NCBI GenBank assembly: GCA_016124675.1
Contig: WGNG01000014.1
Location: 97,508 to 161,507, forward strand
Source: Alphaproteobacteria bacterium
GTDB taxonomy: Bacteria; Pseudomonadota; Alphaproteobacteria; Caulobacterales; Maricaulaceae
Length of the DNA stretch: 64,000 bases
Direction: 5' to 3'
In this document: one piece after another, positions 26,061 through 33,682 of the stretch
Layout of the letters: each line of letters starts with the position of its first letter
Numbering within the stretch: position 1 is the first letter of the stretch
The notes under the pieces: generated by a model
Told to the model about the DNA's origin: nothing
The model's database searches: none
Seen by the model: the letters and a program-made list of their open reading frames with translations, nothing else
Translations under genes and position numbers: made by a program

Positions 26061-26142
26061 TCGCAGGCTGTCAAGGACGACCGAGCCTGCGCTCGGTCGC
26101 CGCACAGCGGCGGCCCGAAGGGCCGTCCTTGACAGACTGCGA
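26061..26142. repeat. Cloverleaf-like palindromic element
   Basis: An outer 19-bp stem with one mismatch (26061-26079 with 26124-26142; core CTGTCAAGGACG/CGTCCTTGACAG) encloses three hairpins in a row: ACCGAGC/GCTCGGT (26080-26097), CGCCGC/GCGGCG (26098-26112) and GGCCC/GGGCC (26112-26124). The fold is a four-way junction. No tRNA identity elements are present. It lies in the 750-bp gene-free stretch between recG and pdhA. Confidence 0.7.
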
Positions 26143-26172
26143 TCGCCTTGCGGTTCTTTCCAGCATGGAGCG
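26141..26172 (-). repeat. Short dispersed repeat, family C copy 1
   Basis: The minus strand reads CCATGCTGGAAAGAACCGCA, then AGGCGATC. An inverted copy with two or three changes lies at 50607-50636. It directly continues the right arm of the cloverleaf-like element. Confidence 0.55.
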
Positions 26173-26261
26173 ATGGGGAGGACTGACCCCCGAGAGTCTT
26201 CCAGGCGGGAGACAATGCGGTTGCACTCCCCCGAGGGGGAGGGGAAGAAAACCACACCCTG

Positions 26262-26376
26262 CCTTCCCGGAAGCCGCGAAGCGGCTGTCCGGGACCCATC
26301 CCGACACTTTTGAGCCGCCTCGACTGTGGATATGATCGGTGGATGGGTCCCGGGTCGGCAACGCCGCCCGGGAAGG
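26262..26376. repeat. Nested inverted repeat before pdhA
   Basis: Outer arms CCTTCCCGG (26262-26270) and CCGGGAAGG (26368-26376); inner arms CCGGGACCCATCC (26289-26301) and GGATGGGTCCCGG (26341-26353); a hairpin GCCGC/GCGGC between the left arms. Together they could fold into a second branched structure. The remainder of the gap to pdhA (26377-26535) shows no gene. Confidence 0.65.
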
Positions 26377-26535
26377 CGCCATTGGGTTCGGTTGCCCTGC
26401 CTGTCCAAACGGGCCCACCCCGATATTTCGCTAGCGCAGCATCACCTTGCGGGCTTTACGCAATGGCCCGGCGCCTGCTAAAGCCGGATCAGCCTCAACA
26501 GGGAGCGCGCGGGCATTGTTTCGCGTGTGAAATAC

Positions 26536-27567
26536 ATGGCCTCCAAGTCTACCCCTTCCAAGTCCGCCCCGTCCGCCGCAGCGAAGAAACCCGCCAGCCT
26601 GCCGGTCACCAGGGACCAGCTCACGGGCTGGTACCGGGACATGCTCCTCATCCGCCGGTTCGAGGAAAAGGCCGGCCAGCTTTATGGCATGGGCCTGATT
26701 GCCGGCTTCTGCCATCTCTATATCGGCCAGGAGGCCGTGGTGGTGGGCGTGCAGGGCGCGCTGGAAGCGGGCGACCAGGTGACCACCGGCTATCGCGATC
26801 ACGGGCACATGCTGGCCGCCGGCATGAGCGCCAACGGCGTGATGGCCGAGCTGACGGGCCGCGAGGGCGGGTATTCGCGCGGCAAGGGCGGGTCCATGCA
26901 CATGTTCTCGCGCGAGAAGCAGTTCTTTGGCGGCCACGGCATTGTCGGCGCGCAGGTGCCCATCGGGGCGGGGCTCGCGTTCGCCAACAAGTATCGCAGG
27001 AACGGCAAGATCAGCGCGACCTATTTCGGCGACGGCGCCGCCAATCAGGGCCAGGTCTATGAGAGCTTCAACATGGCCAAGCTTTGGAACCTGCCTGCGC
27101 TCTTCATCATCGAGAATAATGGCTACGCCATGGGCACCAGCGTGAAGCGGGCGAGCTCGGAGACCGAGCTGTTCCGGCGCGGCGCCGGTTTCGGCATTCC
27201 GGGCGAAGCGGTGGACGGCATGGACGTGATCGCCGTCTACCAGGCTGCGAAGACAGCCGCCGCCCATGCCCGCGAGGGCCATGGCCCGTACATCCTCGAA
27301 ATGAAGACCTACCGGTATCGCGGCCACTCCATGTCCGATCCGGCCAAATACCGCACCCGCGAGGAGGTCAATGAATACCGCGACCACAAGGACCCGCTGG
27401 ATCTCGCCCGCAAGATGCTGATCGAGGCCGGCTGGAGCGATGAGGACGCGCTCAAGGAGATGGACAAAGAGGTCAAGCAGATCGTCAACGAAAGCGCCGA
27501 ATTCGCCAAGGACAGCCCCGAGCCGGACCCGAGCGAGCTCTATACCGACGTGCTGGTGGAGGGTTAG
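26536..27567 (+). CDS. pdhA: Pyruvate dehydrogenase E1 component, alpha subunit
   Basis: 343 residues from ATG at 26536 (a GTG three codons earlier is possible). A Ser/Lys/Ala-rich N-terminal leader is followed by LLIRRFEEKAGQLYGMGLI, the YRDHGHMLAAG segment, the thiamine-diphosphate motif GDGAANQGQVYES ... IIENNGYAMGTS, and the phosphorylation-loop equivalent YRYRGHSMSDPAKYRT. With PdhB it decarboxylates pyruvate and reductively acetylates the E2 lipoyl group. First gene of pdhA-MAPEG-pdhB-orf-pdhC. Confidence 0.97.
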   Translation: MASKSTPSKSAPSAAAKKPASLPVTRDQLTGWYRDMLLIRRFEEKAGQLYGMGLIAGFCHLYIGQEAVVVGVQGALEAGDQVTTGYRDHGHMLAAGMSANGVMAELTGREGGYSRGKGGSMHMFSREKQFFGGHGIVGAQVPIGAGLAFANKYRRNGKISATYFGDGAANQGQVYESFNMAKLWNLPALFIIENNGYAMGTSVKRASSETELFRRGAGFGIPGEAVDGMDVIAVYQAAKTAAAHAREGHGPYILEMKTYRYRGHSMSDPAKYRTREEVNEYRDHKDPLDLARKMLIEAGWSDEDALKEMDKEVKQIVNESAEFAKDSPEPDPSELYTDVLVEG

Positions 27568-27570
27568 GTG

Positions 27571-27972
27571 ATGCCCATCGACGCCAGCCTTCTCGTCATT
27601 GCAGTTCTCATCTACATGGCCATGATCGCGGTCCAGGTGGTGTTCTCCAATCTGGAGCACAAGCCGAAAGACCAGCTGGGTTCGCGCGACGGGCTGACCG
27701 ACACCAGCCGCCTGACCGGCCGGGCCAAGCGCGCCAATCACAACATGGTCGAGGCGCTGGTCATGCACGCGCCGCTGGTTCTGGTTGTGCTGGTCCTGGA
27801 CCGCGCCAACGAGATGACGGCGCTGGGCGGCTGGCTGTTTGTCGCCGGGCGCGCTGTCTACGCGCCGCTTTACTGGCTCGGCGTGCCCGTGCTGCGCACC
27901 CTCGCCTGGTTAGCGGGGGCGGCGGGCACCGTGCTCGTCCTTTTCCAGATTCTTCCGTTTTCCGGAGCCTAG
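27571..27972 (+). CDS. MAPEG family membrane protein
   Basis: 133 residues, four hydrophobic helices. The MAPEG features are GRAKRANHNMVEALVMHAPL (the RAxxNxxE signature) and FVAGRAVYAPLYWLGVPVLR, as in bacterial MAPEG proteins related to microsomal glutathione transferase. The true role is unknown. It starts 3 nt after the pdhA stop and ends 6 nt before pdhB, so it is certainly co-transcribed with the pyruvate dehydrogenase genes. Confidence 0.85.
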   Translation: MPIDASLLVIAVLIYMAMIAVQVVFSNLEHKPKDQLGSRDGLTDTSRLTGRAKRANHNMVEALVMHAPLVLVVLVLDRANEMTALGGWLFVAGRAVYAPLYWLGVPVLRTLAWLAGAAGTVLVLFQILPFSGA

Positions 27973-27978
27973 ATCGTC

Positions 27979-29520
27979 ATGCCCATCGAAGTGCTCATGC
28001 CCGCCCTGTCGCCCACCATGGAGGAGGGCACGCTGGCCAAGTGGACCGTCAAGCCCGGCGACACGGTGAAGTCCGGCGATGTCATCGCCGAGATCGAGAC
28101 CGACAAGGCCACCATGGAGGTGGAGGCCGTCGAGGAAGGCGTGGTCGGAAAGCTCTTGGTCGAGGAGGGCGCCGAAGGCGTCAAGGTCAACCAGGTGATC
28201 GCGCTCCTGCTCGAAGAGGGCGAGGACGACAGCGCGCTGGAGGGGGCTGGGTCTGGCGGGAACAAGTCCTCGTCCGGTGGCGACACCCCACCCCGACCCT
28301 CCCCTCAAGGGGAGGGAGAAGAGACCGGCTCTTCCAAGGGCGAGAGTTCCAACGGCGGGGCGGCTGAAAAATCTGGCAAAGGTGGCTCCACTTCCTTTCC
28401 CTCCCCCTTGGGGGGTGAGGCCGCCAAGTCTGGTCCGGGGGACCAGACGACCGGCCGAACGGGTGGGGGGAAACCCGAGACGGTGAAGCACACCCGCCCC
28501 GACGTGTCAGACCCCGACATTCCCGAAGGCACGGCAATGGTCAAAGTCACCGTGCGCGACGCGCTACGCGACGCCATGGCCGAGGAGATGCGCCGCGACG
28601 AGACGGTGTTCGTCATGGGCGAGGAGGTCGCCGAGTACCAGGGCGCCTACAAGGTCACGCGCGAGCTGCTGCAGGAATTCGGGCCGCAGCGCGTGGTGGA
28701 CACGCCCATCACCGAGTACGGGTTTGCGGGGCTCGGCGTCGGCGCGGCGTTCGGGGGCCTCAAGCCCATCGTCGAGTTCATGACCTTCAACTTCGCCATG
28801 CAGGCCATCGACCACATCATCAACTCGGCCGCCAAGACGCTCTACATGTCCGGCGGCCAGATGGGCTGTCCCATCGTGTTCCGCGGCCCCAACGGCGCGG
28901 CCAGCCGCGTGGGCGCCCAGCACAGCCAGGATTTCTCCAGCTGGTACGCCCATGTGCCGGGCCTGAAGGTCATCGCGCCCTATGACGCCGCCGACGCCAA
29001 GGGCCTCCTCAAAGCCGCGATCCGCGACCCCAATCCGGTGGTCTTCCTGGAACACGAGCTGATGTATGGCGAAAGCTTCGACATCCCCGATGTGGACGAC
29101 TGGGTCCTGCCTATCGGCAAGGCGAAAATCCGCCGCGAGGGCAGTGACGTGACCATCACCGCCCATTCGCGCATGGTCGGCTTTGCGCTCAAGGCCGCCG
29201 AAATCCTCGCCGAAGAGGGCATCGAGGCCGAAGTGATCGATCTCAGAACCCTGCGCCCGCTGGACACCGATACGGTGGTCGCCAGCGTGAAGAAAACCAA
29301 TCGCCTCGTCTGCGCCGAGGAAGGCTGGGGCCGCATGGGCGTGGGCGCGGAGATTGCCGCGGTGGTGGTGGCCGAGGCCTTTGACTGGCTCGACGCGCCG
29401 CCGCTGCGCGTGCACCAGAAAGACGTGCCGCTGCCCTACGCCGCCAATCTCGAAGCCCTCTCCCTGCCGGGCGTGGCGGATATCGTGAAGGCGGTGAAAG
29501 CCGTCTGCTATGCGGAGTAA
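27979..29520 (+). CDS. pdhB: Pyruvate dehydrogenase E1 component, beta subunit, with N-terminal lipoyl domain
   Basis: 513 residues. Residues ~1-80 form a lipoyl domain with the lipoylated Lys in [15 protein letters not shown] low-complexity linker (~85-180) follows, then the E1-beta core: [78 protein letters not shown], and a transketolase C-domain. Lipoyl domains on E1-beta are an alphaproteobacterial trait. The linker carries DNA of the family A palindromic repeat, read as [11 protein letters not shown] and FPSPLGGEA. Confidence 0.96.
   Translation: MPIEVLMPALSPTMEEGTLAKWTVKPGDTVKSGDVIAEIETDKATMEVEAVEEGVVGKLLVEEGAEGVKVNQVIALLLEEGEDDSALEGAGSGGNKSSSGGDTPPRPSPQGEGEETGSSKGESSNGGAAEKSGKGGSTSFPSPLGGEAAKSGPGDQTTGRTGGGKPETVKHTRPDVSDPDIPEGTAMVKVTVRDALRDAMAEEMRRDETVFVMGEEVAEYQGAYKVTRELLQEFGPQRVVDTPITEYGFAGLGVGAAFGGLKPIVEFMTFNFAMQAIDHIINSAAKTLYMSGGQMGCPIVFRGPNGAASRVGAQHSQDFSSWYAHVPGLKVIAPYDAADAKGLLKAAIRDPNPVVFLEHELMYGESFDIPDVDDWVLPIGKAKIRREGSDVTITAHSRMVGFALKAAEILAEEGIEAEVIDLRTLRPLDTDTVVASVKKTNRLVCAEEGWGRMGVGAEIAAVVVAEAFDWLDAPPLRVHQKDVPLPYAANLEALSLPGVADIVKAVKAVCYAE
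28282..28421 (+). repeat. Family A repeat fragments inside pdhB linker
   Basis: Two facing pieces: CCACCCCGACCCTCCCCTCA plus AGGGGAGGG (28288-28316), and CCCTCCCCCTTGGGGGGTGA plus GGC (28399-28421), about 80 nt apart and in opposite orientation. They match the termini of the intergenic family A element. The reading frame of pdhB stays open across both. Confidence 0.8.
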
Positions 29521-29525
29521 GAGAA

Positions 29526-29762
29526 ATGTTTGTTTATCTCGGTCCAAGTATCGAATCTGGTTTCAATGTTAATATGCGATACAAGGCTCTTGATGGAAAA
29601 TCAGGACCGGTAATAGTTTCAGTTGAGTTCATCCAAGATGTTTTAAGGGCGCATGACAATTTTGCTGAAGCAGCTGAACAGGCTTCTGGGCAAATTGGAT
29701 CAATTGCAGAAAAAAAATATGCAGGGTCATTTCCTGTTACCGTAACCAGTGACGATCGCTAG
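29526..29762 (+). CDS. AT-rich small ORF, DUF1488-like
   Basis: 78 residues, 5 nt after the pdhB stop and 8 nt before pdhC. Its base composition is about 40% GC by eye, in stark contrast to its flanks. The pattern MRYKALDGKSGPVIVSVEFI ... GQIGSIAEKKYAGSFPVTVT resembles small DUF1488 proteins (short beta strands, helix, RIxxxAxxKY, strand). That assignment is tentative. An RBS-like GAGTAAGAGA precedes the ATG, and AGGTGCC continues into pdhC. Whether it makes a functional protein is unknown. Confidence 0.65.
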   Translation: MFVYLGPSIESGFNVNMRYKALDGKSGPVIVSVEFIQDVLRAHDNFAEAAEQASGQIGSIAEKKYAGSFPVTVTSDDR

Positions 29763-29770
29763 GTGCCCCC

Positions 29771-31216
29771 ATGCCCATCGAAATCCTGATGCCCGCTCTG
29801 TCGCCCACCATGGAGGAGGGGACGCTCTCGTCCTGGCTCGTCAAGGAAGGCGATGCGGTCAAATCCGGCGATGTCATCGCCGAGATCGAGACCGACAAGG
29901 CCACCATGGAAGTGGAAGCCGTCGATGAAGGCGTGATGGGAAAGATCCTCGTCGCGGCCGGAACCGAGGGCGTGAAGGTCAATGCGGTGATCGCGCTGCT
30001 GCTGGAAGAGGGCGAGGACAAGGGCGCGCTGGAGGGGGCGGGCGCGAAATCCTCCAAGGGCGCTGACACCCCACCCCGACCCTCCCCTCAAGGGGAGGGA
30101 GGGCAGTCCTCGACGTCATGGAAAGACCGGAAAGACGTCGGGGCGACTGACATTGAGTCTGAGGCCGGTGACACCACTTCTCCCTCCCCCAAGGGGGAGG
30201 GCCGGGGTGGGGGGAGCGGCGGCTCCGAAACCGGAAAGGACAAAACTGACAAAGACTCCAAACGCATCAAAGCCTCGCCTCTGGCGCGCCGCCTGGCCGA
30301 ACAGGCCGGGCTGAGCCTGTCCGGCATTGAGGGCTCCGGTCCCGGCGGGCGGATCATCAAGCGTGATGTGGAGGCAGCGTCCAAAGCCGCGCCCGCCGCG
30401 AAAACGCAGGGGGCTCCCCGCGCAGAGGCGCCCCGCGCCGAAGCCTCCGGCGCCAAGCCGGCCGGCGACGCGCCCAAGCCGCAGATCGACGCGCACGAGC
30501 CGCTGGCGCGCTATGGCATCGCGGCGTCGCGCTACGAGCTGCGCAAGGCCGACGGCATCCAGAAAATCTCCGCCAAGCGCCTCACGGACTCCTTCCGCGA
30601 CGTGCCGCACTTCCCGCTCAATGTGGATTGCCGTCTCGACGCGCTTCTGGCCTTCCGCCAGCAGCTTAACGCCAAGGCGCCCGAGGGCGTGAAGGTGTCC
30701 GTCAACGACATCCTGATCAAGGCGTCGGGCCTCGCCCTCAAGCGCGTGCCCGAAGCCAATGCCAGCTGGATCGAGGACGGCCGCGTGGCCATGCACAGGC
30801 ACGCCGATGTGTCGGTGGCCGTGGCCATCGAGGGCGGGCTGATCACGCCGATCATCTTTGATGCGGACCAGAAGGGCCTCGCCCAGATCTCCGCCGAGAT
30901 GAAGGATCTCGCCGCCCGCGCGCGCGACCGCAAGCTCAAGCCTGAAGAGTTCCAGGGCGGCACCTTCTCCCTGTCCAATCTTGGCATGTTCGGGATCAAG
31001 TCCTTCGCCTCCATCCTCAACCCGCCCCAGGGCATGATCCTGAGCGTGGGCGTGGGCGAGGAACGGCCCGTCATCACCAACGGCGCGCTGGCGAAAGCCA
31101 CCGTGATGACCGTGACGCTGACCTGTGATCACCGGGTGGTGGACGGCGCCACCGGCGCGCGATGGATCGCGGCGTTCAAAGGCTTCATCGAAGACCCGGT
31201 GACGATGTTGATGTGA
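29771..31216 (+). CDS. pdhC: Pyruvate dehydrogenase E2, dihydrolipoamide acetyltransferase
   Basis: 481 residues. Lipoyl domain (~1-80, Lys in [14 protein letters not shown]), linker with family A repeat DNA (~90-150), peripheral-subunit-binding domain (KASPLARRLAEQAGLSLSGI then EGSGPGGRIIKRDVE, ~157-200), an Ala/Pro-rich hinge, and the catalytic acetyltransferase domain (~245-481) ending with TCDHRVVDGATGARW, whose His and Asp are catalytic. It transfers the acetyl group to CoA. The stop codon lies within the first unit of a 31-bp tandem repeat. The E3 gene is not in this window. Confidence 0.97.
   Translation: MPIEILMPALSPTMEEGTLSSWLVKEGDAVKSGDVIAEIETDKATMEVEAVDEGVMGKILVAAGTEGVKVNAVIALLLEEGEDKGALEGAGAKSSKGADTPPRPSPQGEGGQSSTSWKDRKDVGATDIESEAGDTTSPSPKGEGRGGGSGGSETGKDKTDKDSKRIKASPLARRLAEQAGLSLSGIEGSGPGGRIIKRDVEAASKAAPAAKTQGAPRAEAPRAEASGAKPAGDAPKPQIDAHEPLARYGIAASRYELRKADGIQKISAKRLTDSFRDVPHFPLNVDCRLDALLAFRQQLNAKAPEGVKVSVNDILIKASGLALKRVPEANASWIEDGRVAMHRHADVSVAVAIEGGLITPIIFDADQKGLAQISAEMKDLAARARDRKLKPEEFQGGTFSLSNLGMFGIKSFASILNPPQGMILSVGVGEERPVITNGALAKATVMTVTLTCDHRVVDGATGARWIAAFKGFIEDPVTMLM
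30067..30215 (+). repeat. Family A inverted pair inside pdhC linker
   Basis: CCACCCCGACCCTCCCCTCA plus AGGGGAGGG (30071-30099) is the inverted complement of CCCTCCCCCAAGGGGGAGGG plus CCGGGGTGG (30182-30210), with few mismatches. Between them lies a second hairpin with CGACGTC/GACGTCG arms (30111-30141). The whole reads in frame through the E2 linker. The left half is nearly the same as in the pdhB linker. Confidence 0.8.
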
Positions 31217-31340
31217 TGGCGCGCCTTGCGCGCCGGGGTTGATGTGATGGCGCGCCTTGCGCGCCGGGGTTGATGTGATGGCGCGCCTTGCGCGCCGGGG
31301 TTGATGTGATGGCGCGCCTTGCGCGCCGGGGTTGATGTGA
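31208..31340. repeat. 31-bp tandem repeat, four units plus a partial fifth
   Basis: Units start at 31208, 31239, 31270 and 31301, each identical: TTGATGTGATGGCGCGCCTT then GCGCGCCGGGG. The partial fifth is TTGATGTGA at 31332. Each unit contains the hairpin GGCGCGC/GCGCGCC. The first unit includes the last codons and stop of pdhC. It sits between the convergent ends of pdhC and recO, where it probably slows or stops transcripts from both sides. Confidence 0.92.
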
Positions 31341-31356
31341 GGCGCGCGGTGGCGCC

Positions 31357-32085
31357 CTAGACCCGCTGCTCGGCTTCAAGCCGTTCGATCAGGCGGTAGC
31401 GCGCATCCGGAAGGCGCTTGTCGGCGGGCCAGAGCACGCGGCGTTCGAGGAAATGGGCGCTGAGCCTCAGCCCCGCGCCGATATCGCCGGGCCGCACCGT
31501 GCCTGAACCGGTCAGGAAGCCCGGCAGGGCCAGCATCTTGTCCGCCCACGGCGCGCCGCCCTCGGCGCTGACCGCGCGCCCCGATTTGGGGCTCACATAG
31601 ACAAGGTTCTCCGTCACGCCCGTGGCCGCGCAATGGCGCAGATCGAGCCCGTAGCCGAGGTCTGCCAGCACGCCGAGCTCCCAGCGGACATACAGCGCCG
31701 GCCAGACCTGCGCGTCGGTGAGGTGTTCGGCGACCAGATCAAACGCCTGCGCCACGCGCGGATGCGGCTCGCGCTCGGGCAGGCAGAGCGAGGCCATGGC
31801 GCACAGGGCGTTGAGGCCCGCCAGCGCCAGCGGATCCTCCATGATCGCGCCGGTGGAGAGGTCTTCGGCTTCGATGGTGAGCGCGCCCAGATGCTCCTCC
31901 AGCCGCGCGCGCCAGACCGCGCGCACGCGGTTGCCCGGCTGCAGCACGGGGCGCATCGTGCGCGAGCGGCCGCCGCGCACCAGGCCGGCATGGCGGCCAT
32001 GCTCGGCGGTCAGGATCTCCACCACGGCGCTCGTCTCGCCATGCGGGCGCACCGCCAGGATGCGGCCTGACGCCGTCCACTCCAT
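31357..32085 (-). CDS. recO: DNA repair protein RecO
   Basis: 242 residues. N-terminal OB fold (EWTASGRILAVRPHGETSAV, then HAGLVRGGRSR) followed by the helical RecO C-domain (LAGLNALCAMASLCLPEREP, ELGVLADLGYGLDLRHCAATG). It lacks the four-Cys zinc site, as is common. It loads RecA on SSB-coated DNA with RecR. Its ATG overlaps the era stop (TAATG). Last gene of the long rpoZ operon. Confidence 0.93.
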   Translation of the reverse strand: MEWTASGRILAVRPHGETSAVVEILTAEHGRHAGLVRGGRSRTMRPVLQPGNRVRAVWRARLEEHLGALTIEAEDLSTGAIMEDPLALAGLNALCAMASLCLPEREPHPRVAQAFDLVAEHLTDAQVWPALYVRWELGVLADLGYGLDLRHCAATGVTENLVYVSPKSGRAVSAEGGAPWADKMLALPGFLTGSGTVRPGDIGAGLRLSAHFLERRVLWPADKRLPDARYRLIERLEAEQRV

Positions 32086-33005
32086 TACACGTCAAACTCA
32101 AGGCCGAGGGCGGAGAAGCGCGCGCGCTCCTCGCTCCAGCCCGGGCGCACCTTCACATGCACGAACAGGTGCACGCGCCGGCCCAGATCGCCTTCCAGTT
32201 CCATGCGCGCATGCTCGCCGATCCAGCGCAGCGTTGCGCCGCCCTTGCCGATGATGATCGGCTTGTGCCCCTCGCGCTCGACATAGATGGTCTGTTCGAT
32301 GCGCACCGAGCCGTCCCTTTGCTCTTTCCACTGCTCGGTCTCCACGGTGAGGGCATAGGGCAACTCCTCGTGGACGCGCAGGTACAGCTTCTCGCGCGTA
32401 ATCTCGGCGGCCAGCATGCGCTCGGGCAGATCGGCGATCTGGTCTTCGGGATACAGCCACGGGCTTTCGGGCATGGCGCGGGCCAGCGCCTCGGCGAGGT
32501 CGGCGGTGCGGTCGCCATTGGTGGCGCTGATCATGAACACATCGGTATAGACGCCGCTCTCATAGAGCCGGCGCGAGATCTCCAGAAGCTCCTCGCGGCG
32601 CACCAGATCGATCTTGTTGATCGCCAGTATGGCCTTGAACTCATGGAGTTTCAGCCCCTCGATCACCCGCTCCACATCCTCCACGCTCTTGCCGGCGCCT
32701 TTCAGCTGGGCGGCTGCGTCCACCACGTGGACGATGAGGTCGGCGTCCGAGGCGCCTTCCCAGGCGGCGGCCACCATGGCGCGGTCCAGCCGGCGGCGCG
32801 GGCGGAACACGCCGGGCGTGTCGACCAGCACGATCTGCGCCGACCCGCGTATCATCACGCCGCGGATCTGAAAGCGCGTGGTCTGCACTTTCGGGGTCAC
32901 GATGGAGACTTTGCGGCCCACCAGCGCGTTGACCAGGGTGGACTTGCCGGCGTTGGGCGCGCCGATGATGGCGGCGAAGCCGGCGCGGGGGGCGGTGTCG
33001 GTCAT
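32085..33005 (-). CDS. era: GTPase Era
   Basis: 306 residues. G1 IIGAPNAGKSTLVNALVG, G3 LVDTPGVFRPRR, G4 AINKIDLV and G5 ISATNGD are all present, followed by a type 2 KH domain (ERMLAAEITREKLYLRVHEE, IIIGKGGATLRWIGEHAR). It binds 16S rRNA in small-subunit maturation. Its start overlaps the rnc stop by 4 nt and its stop overlaps the recO start by 1 nt; rnc-era-recO is the usual coupled arrangement. Confidence 0.97.
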   Translation of the reverse strand: MTDTAPRAGFAAIIGAPNAGKSTLVNALVGRKVSIVTPKVQTTRFQIRGVMIRGSAQIVLVDTPGVFRPRRRLDRAMVAAAWEGASDADLIVHVVDAAAQLKGAGKSVEDVERVIEGLKLHEFKAILAINKIDLVRREELLEISRRLYESGVYTDVFMISATNGDRTADLAEALARAMPESPWLYPEDQIADLPERMLAAEITREKLYLRVHEELPYALTVETEQWKEQRDGSVRIEQTIYVEREGHKPIIIGKGGATLRWIGEHARMELEGDLGRRVHLFVHVKVRPGWSEERARFSALGLEFDV

Positions 33006-33682
33006 GAACGGGTCTCCGCAGACAAAAGCTGATCGGCCGCCGCGCGCTCGGCAGCCTGTTTGGATGAACCCTCAGCTGCGCCGCGAAGTTCGCCCACGCG
33101 CACCTCCACGGTGAAGTTCGGGCGATGATCGGGTCCCTTGCGCGACAGGACCGTATAGACCGGGGGCGGCCGGCCCGTCTGGGCGGCCCATTCCTGCAGG
33201 CGGGACTTGGCGTCGCGCGGCCGCTTGGTCAGCCCGTCAAGCTCGTCCGCCCATTGGGTCAGGAAGAAGCCGCGCGCCGCATCCAGCCCGCCATCGAGAA
33301 ACAGCGCGCCGATCACCGCCTCGCAGGCATCGGCCAGGATGGAGGCTTTTTCGCGTCCCCCCAGGCGCGCTTCCGCCGCGGACAGGCGAAGGCCCTCGCC
33401 CAGACCGCAGCGCAGCGCGGCGCGCGCACAGGCATTCTTGTTCACCAGCGCATTGAGGCGCACGGCCAGGCCGCCTTCGTCCAGATCAGGAAAGCGCGCA
33501 TGCAGCACTTCGGCCGCCATCAGGCCCAGCACCCGGTCGCCGAGAAACTCCAGCCGCTCATTGGACGCCGCGCGCGAGCGCCCGTCGCCGTGGGAGGCGT
33601 GGGTGAGGGCGCGCTCCAGCAGGCTTGGATCGGCGAAGGCGTGCCCGATGCGTGTCTGGACGTCCTGGAACCGGTCGCTCAT
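33002..33682 (-). CDS. rnc: Ribonuclease III
   Basis: 226 residues from ATG at 33682, which overlaps the lepB stop as ATGA. The nuclease signature is SNERLEFLGDRVLGLMAAEV, with a second acidic cluster in ILADACEAVIGALFLDGGL; the C-terminal double-stranded RNA-binding domain spans DAKSRLQEWAAQTGRPPPVY to SSKQAAERAAADQLL. It processes rRNA precursors and other duplex RNAs. Part of the lepB-rnc-era-recO segment. Confidence 0.97.
   Translation of the reverse strand: MSDRFQDVQTRIGHAFADPSLLERALTHASHGDGRSRAASNERLEFLGDRVLGLMAAEVLHARFPDLDEGGLAVRLNALVNKNACARAALRCGLGEGLRLSAAEARLGGREKASILADACEAVIGALFLDGGLDAARGFFLTQWADELDGLTKRPRDAKSRLQEWAAQTGRPPPVYTVLSRKGPDHRPNFTVEVRVGELRGAAEGSSKQAAERAAADQLLSAETRS

Noticed and set aside
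26061..26142. tRNA or tmRNA gene
   Set aside because: The fold is cloverleaf-like but lacks T-loop, anticodon and CCA features, and the outer stem is too long.
31208..31340. CRISPR array
   Set aside because: Units are contiguous and identical with no unique spacers; it is a simple tandem repeat seeded on a gene end.
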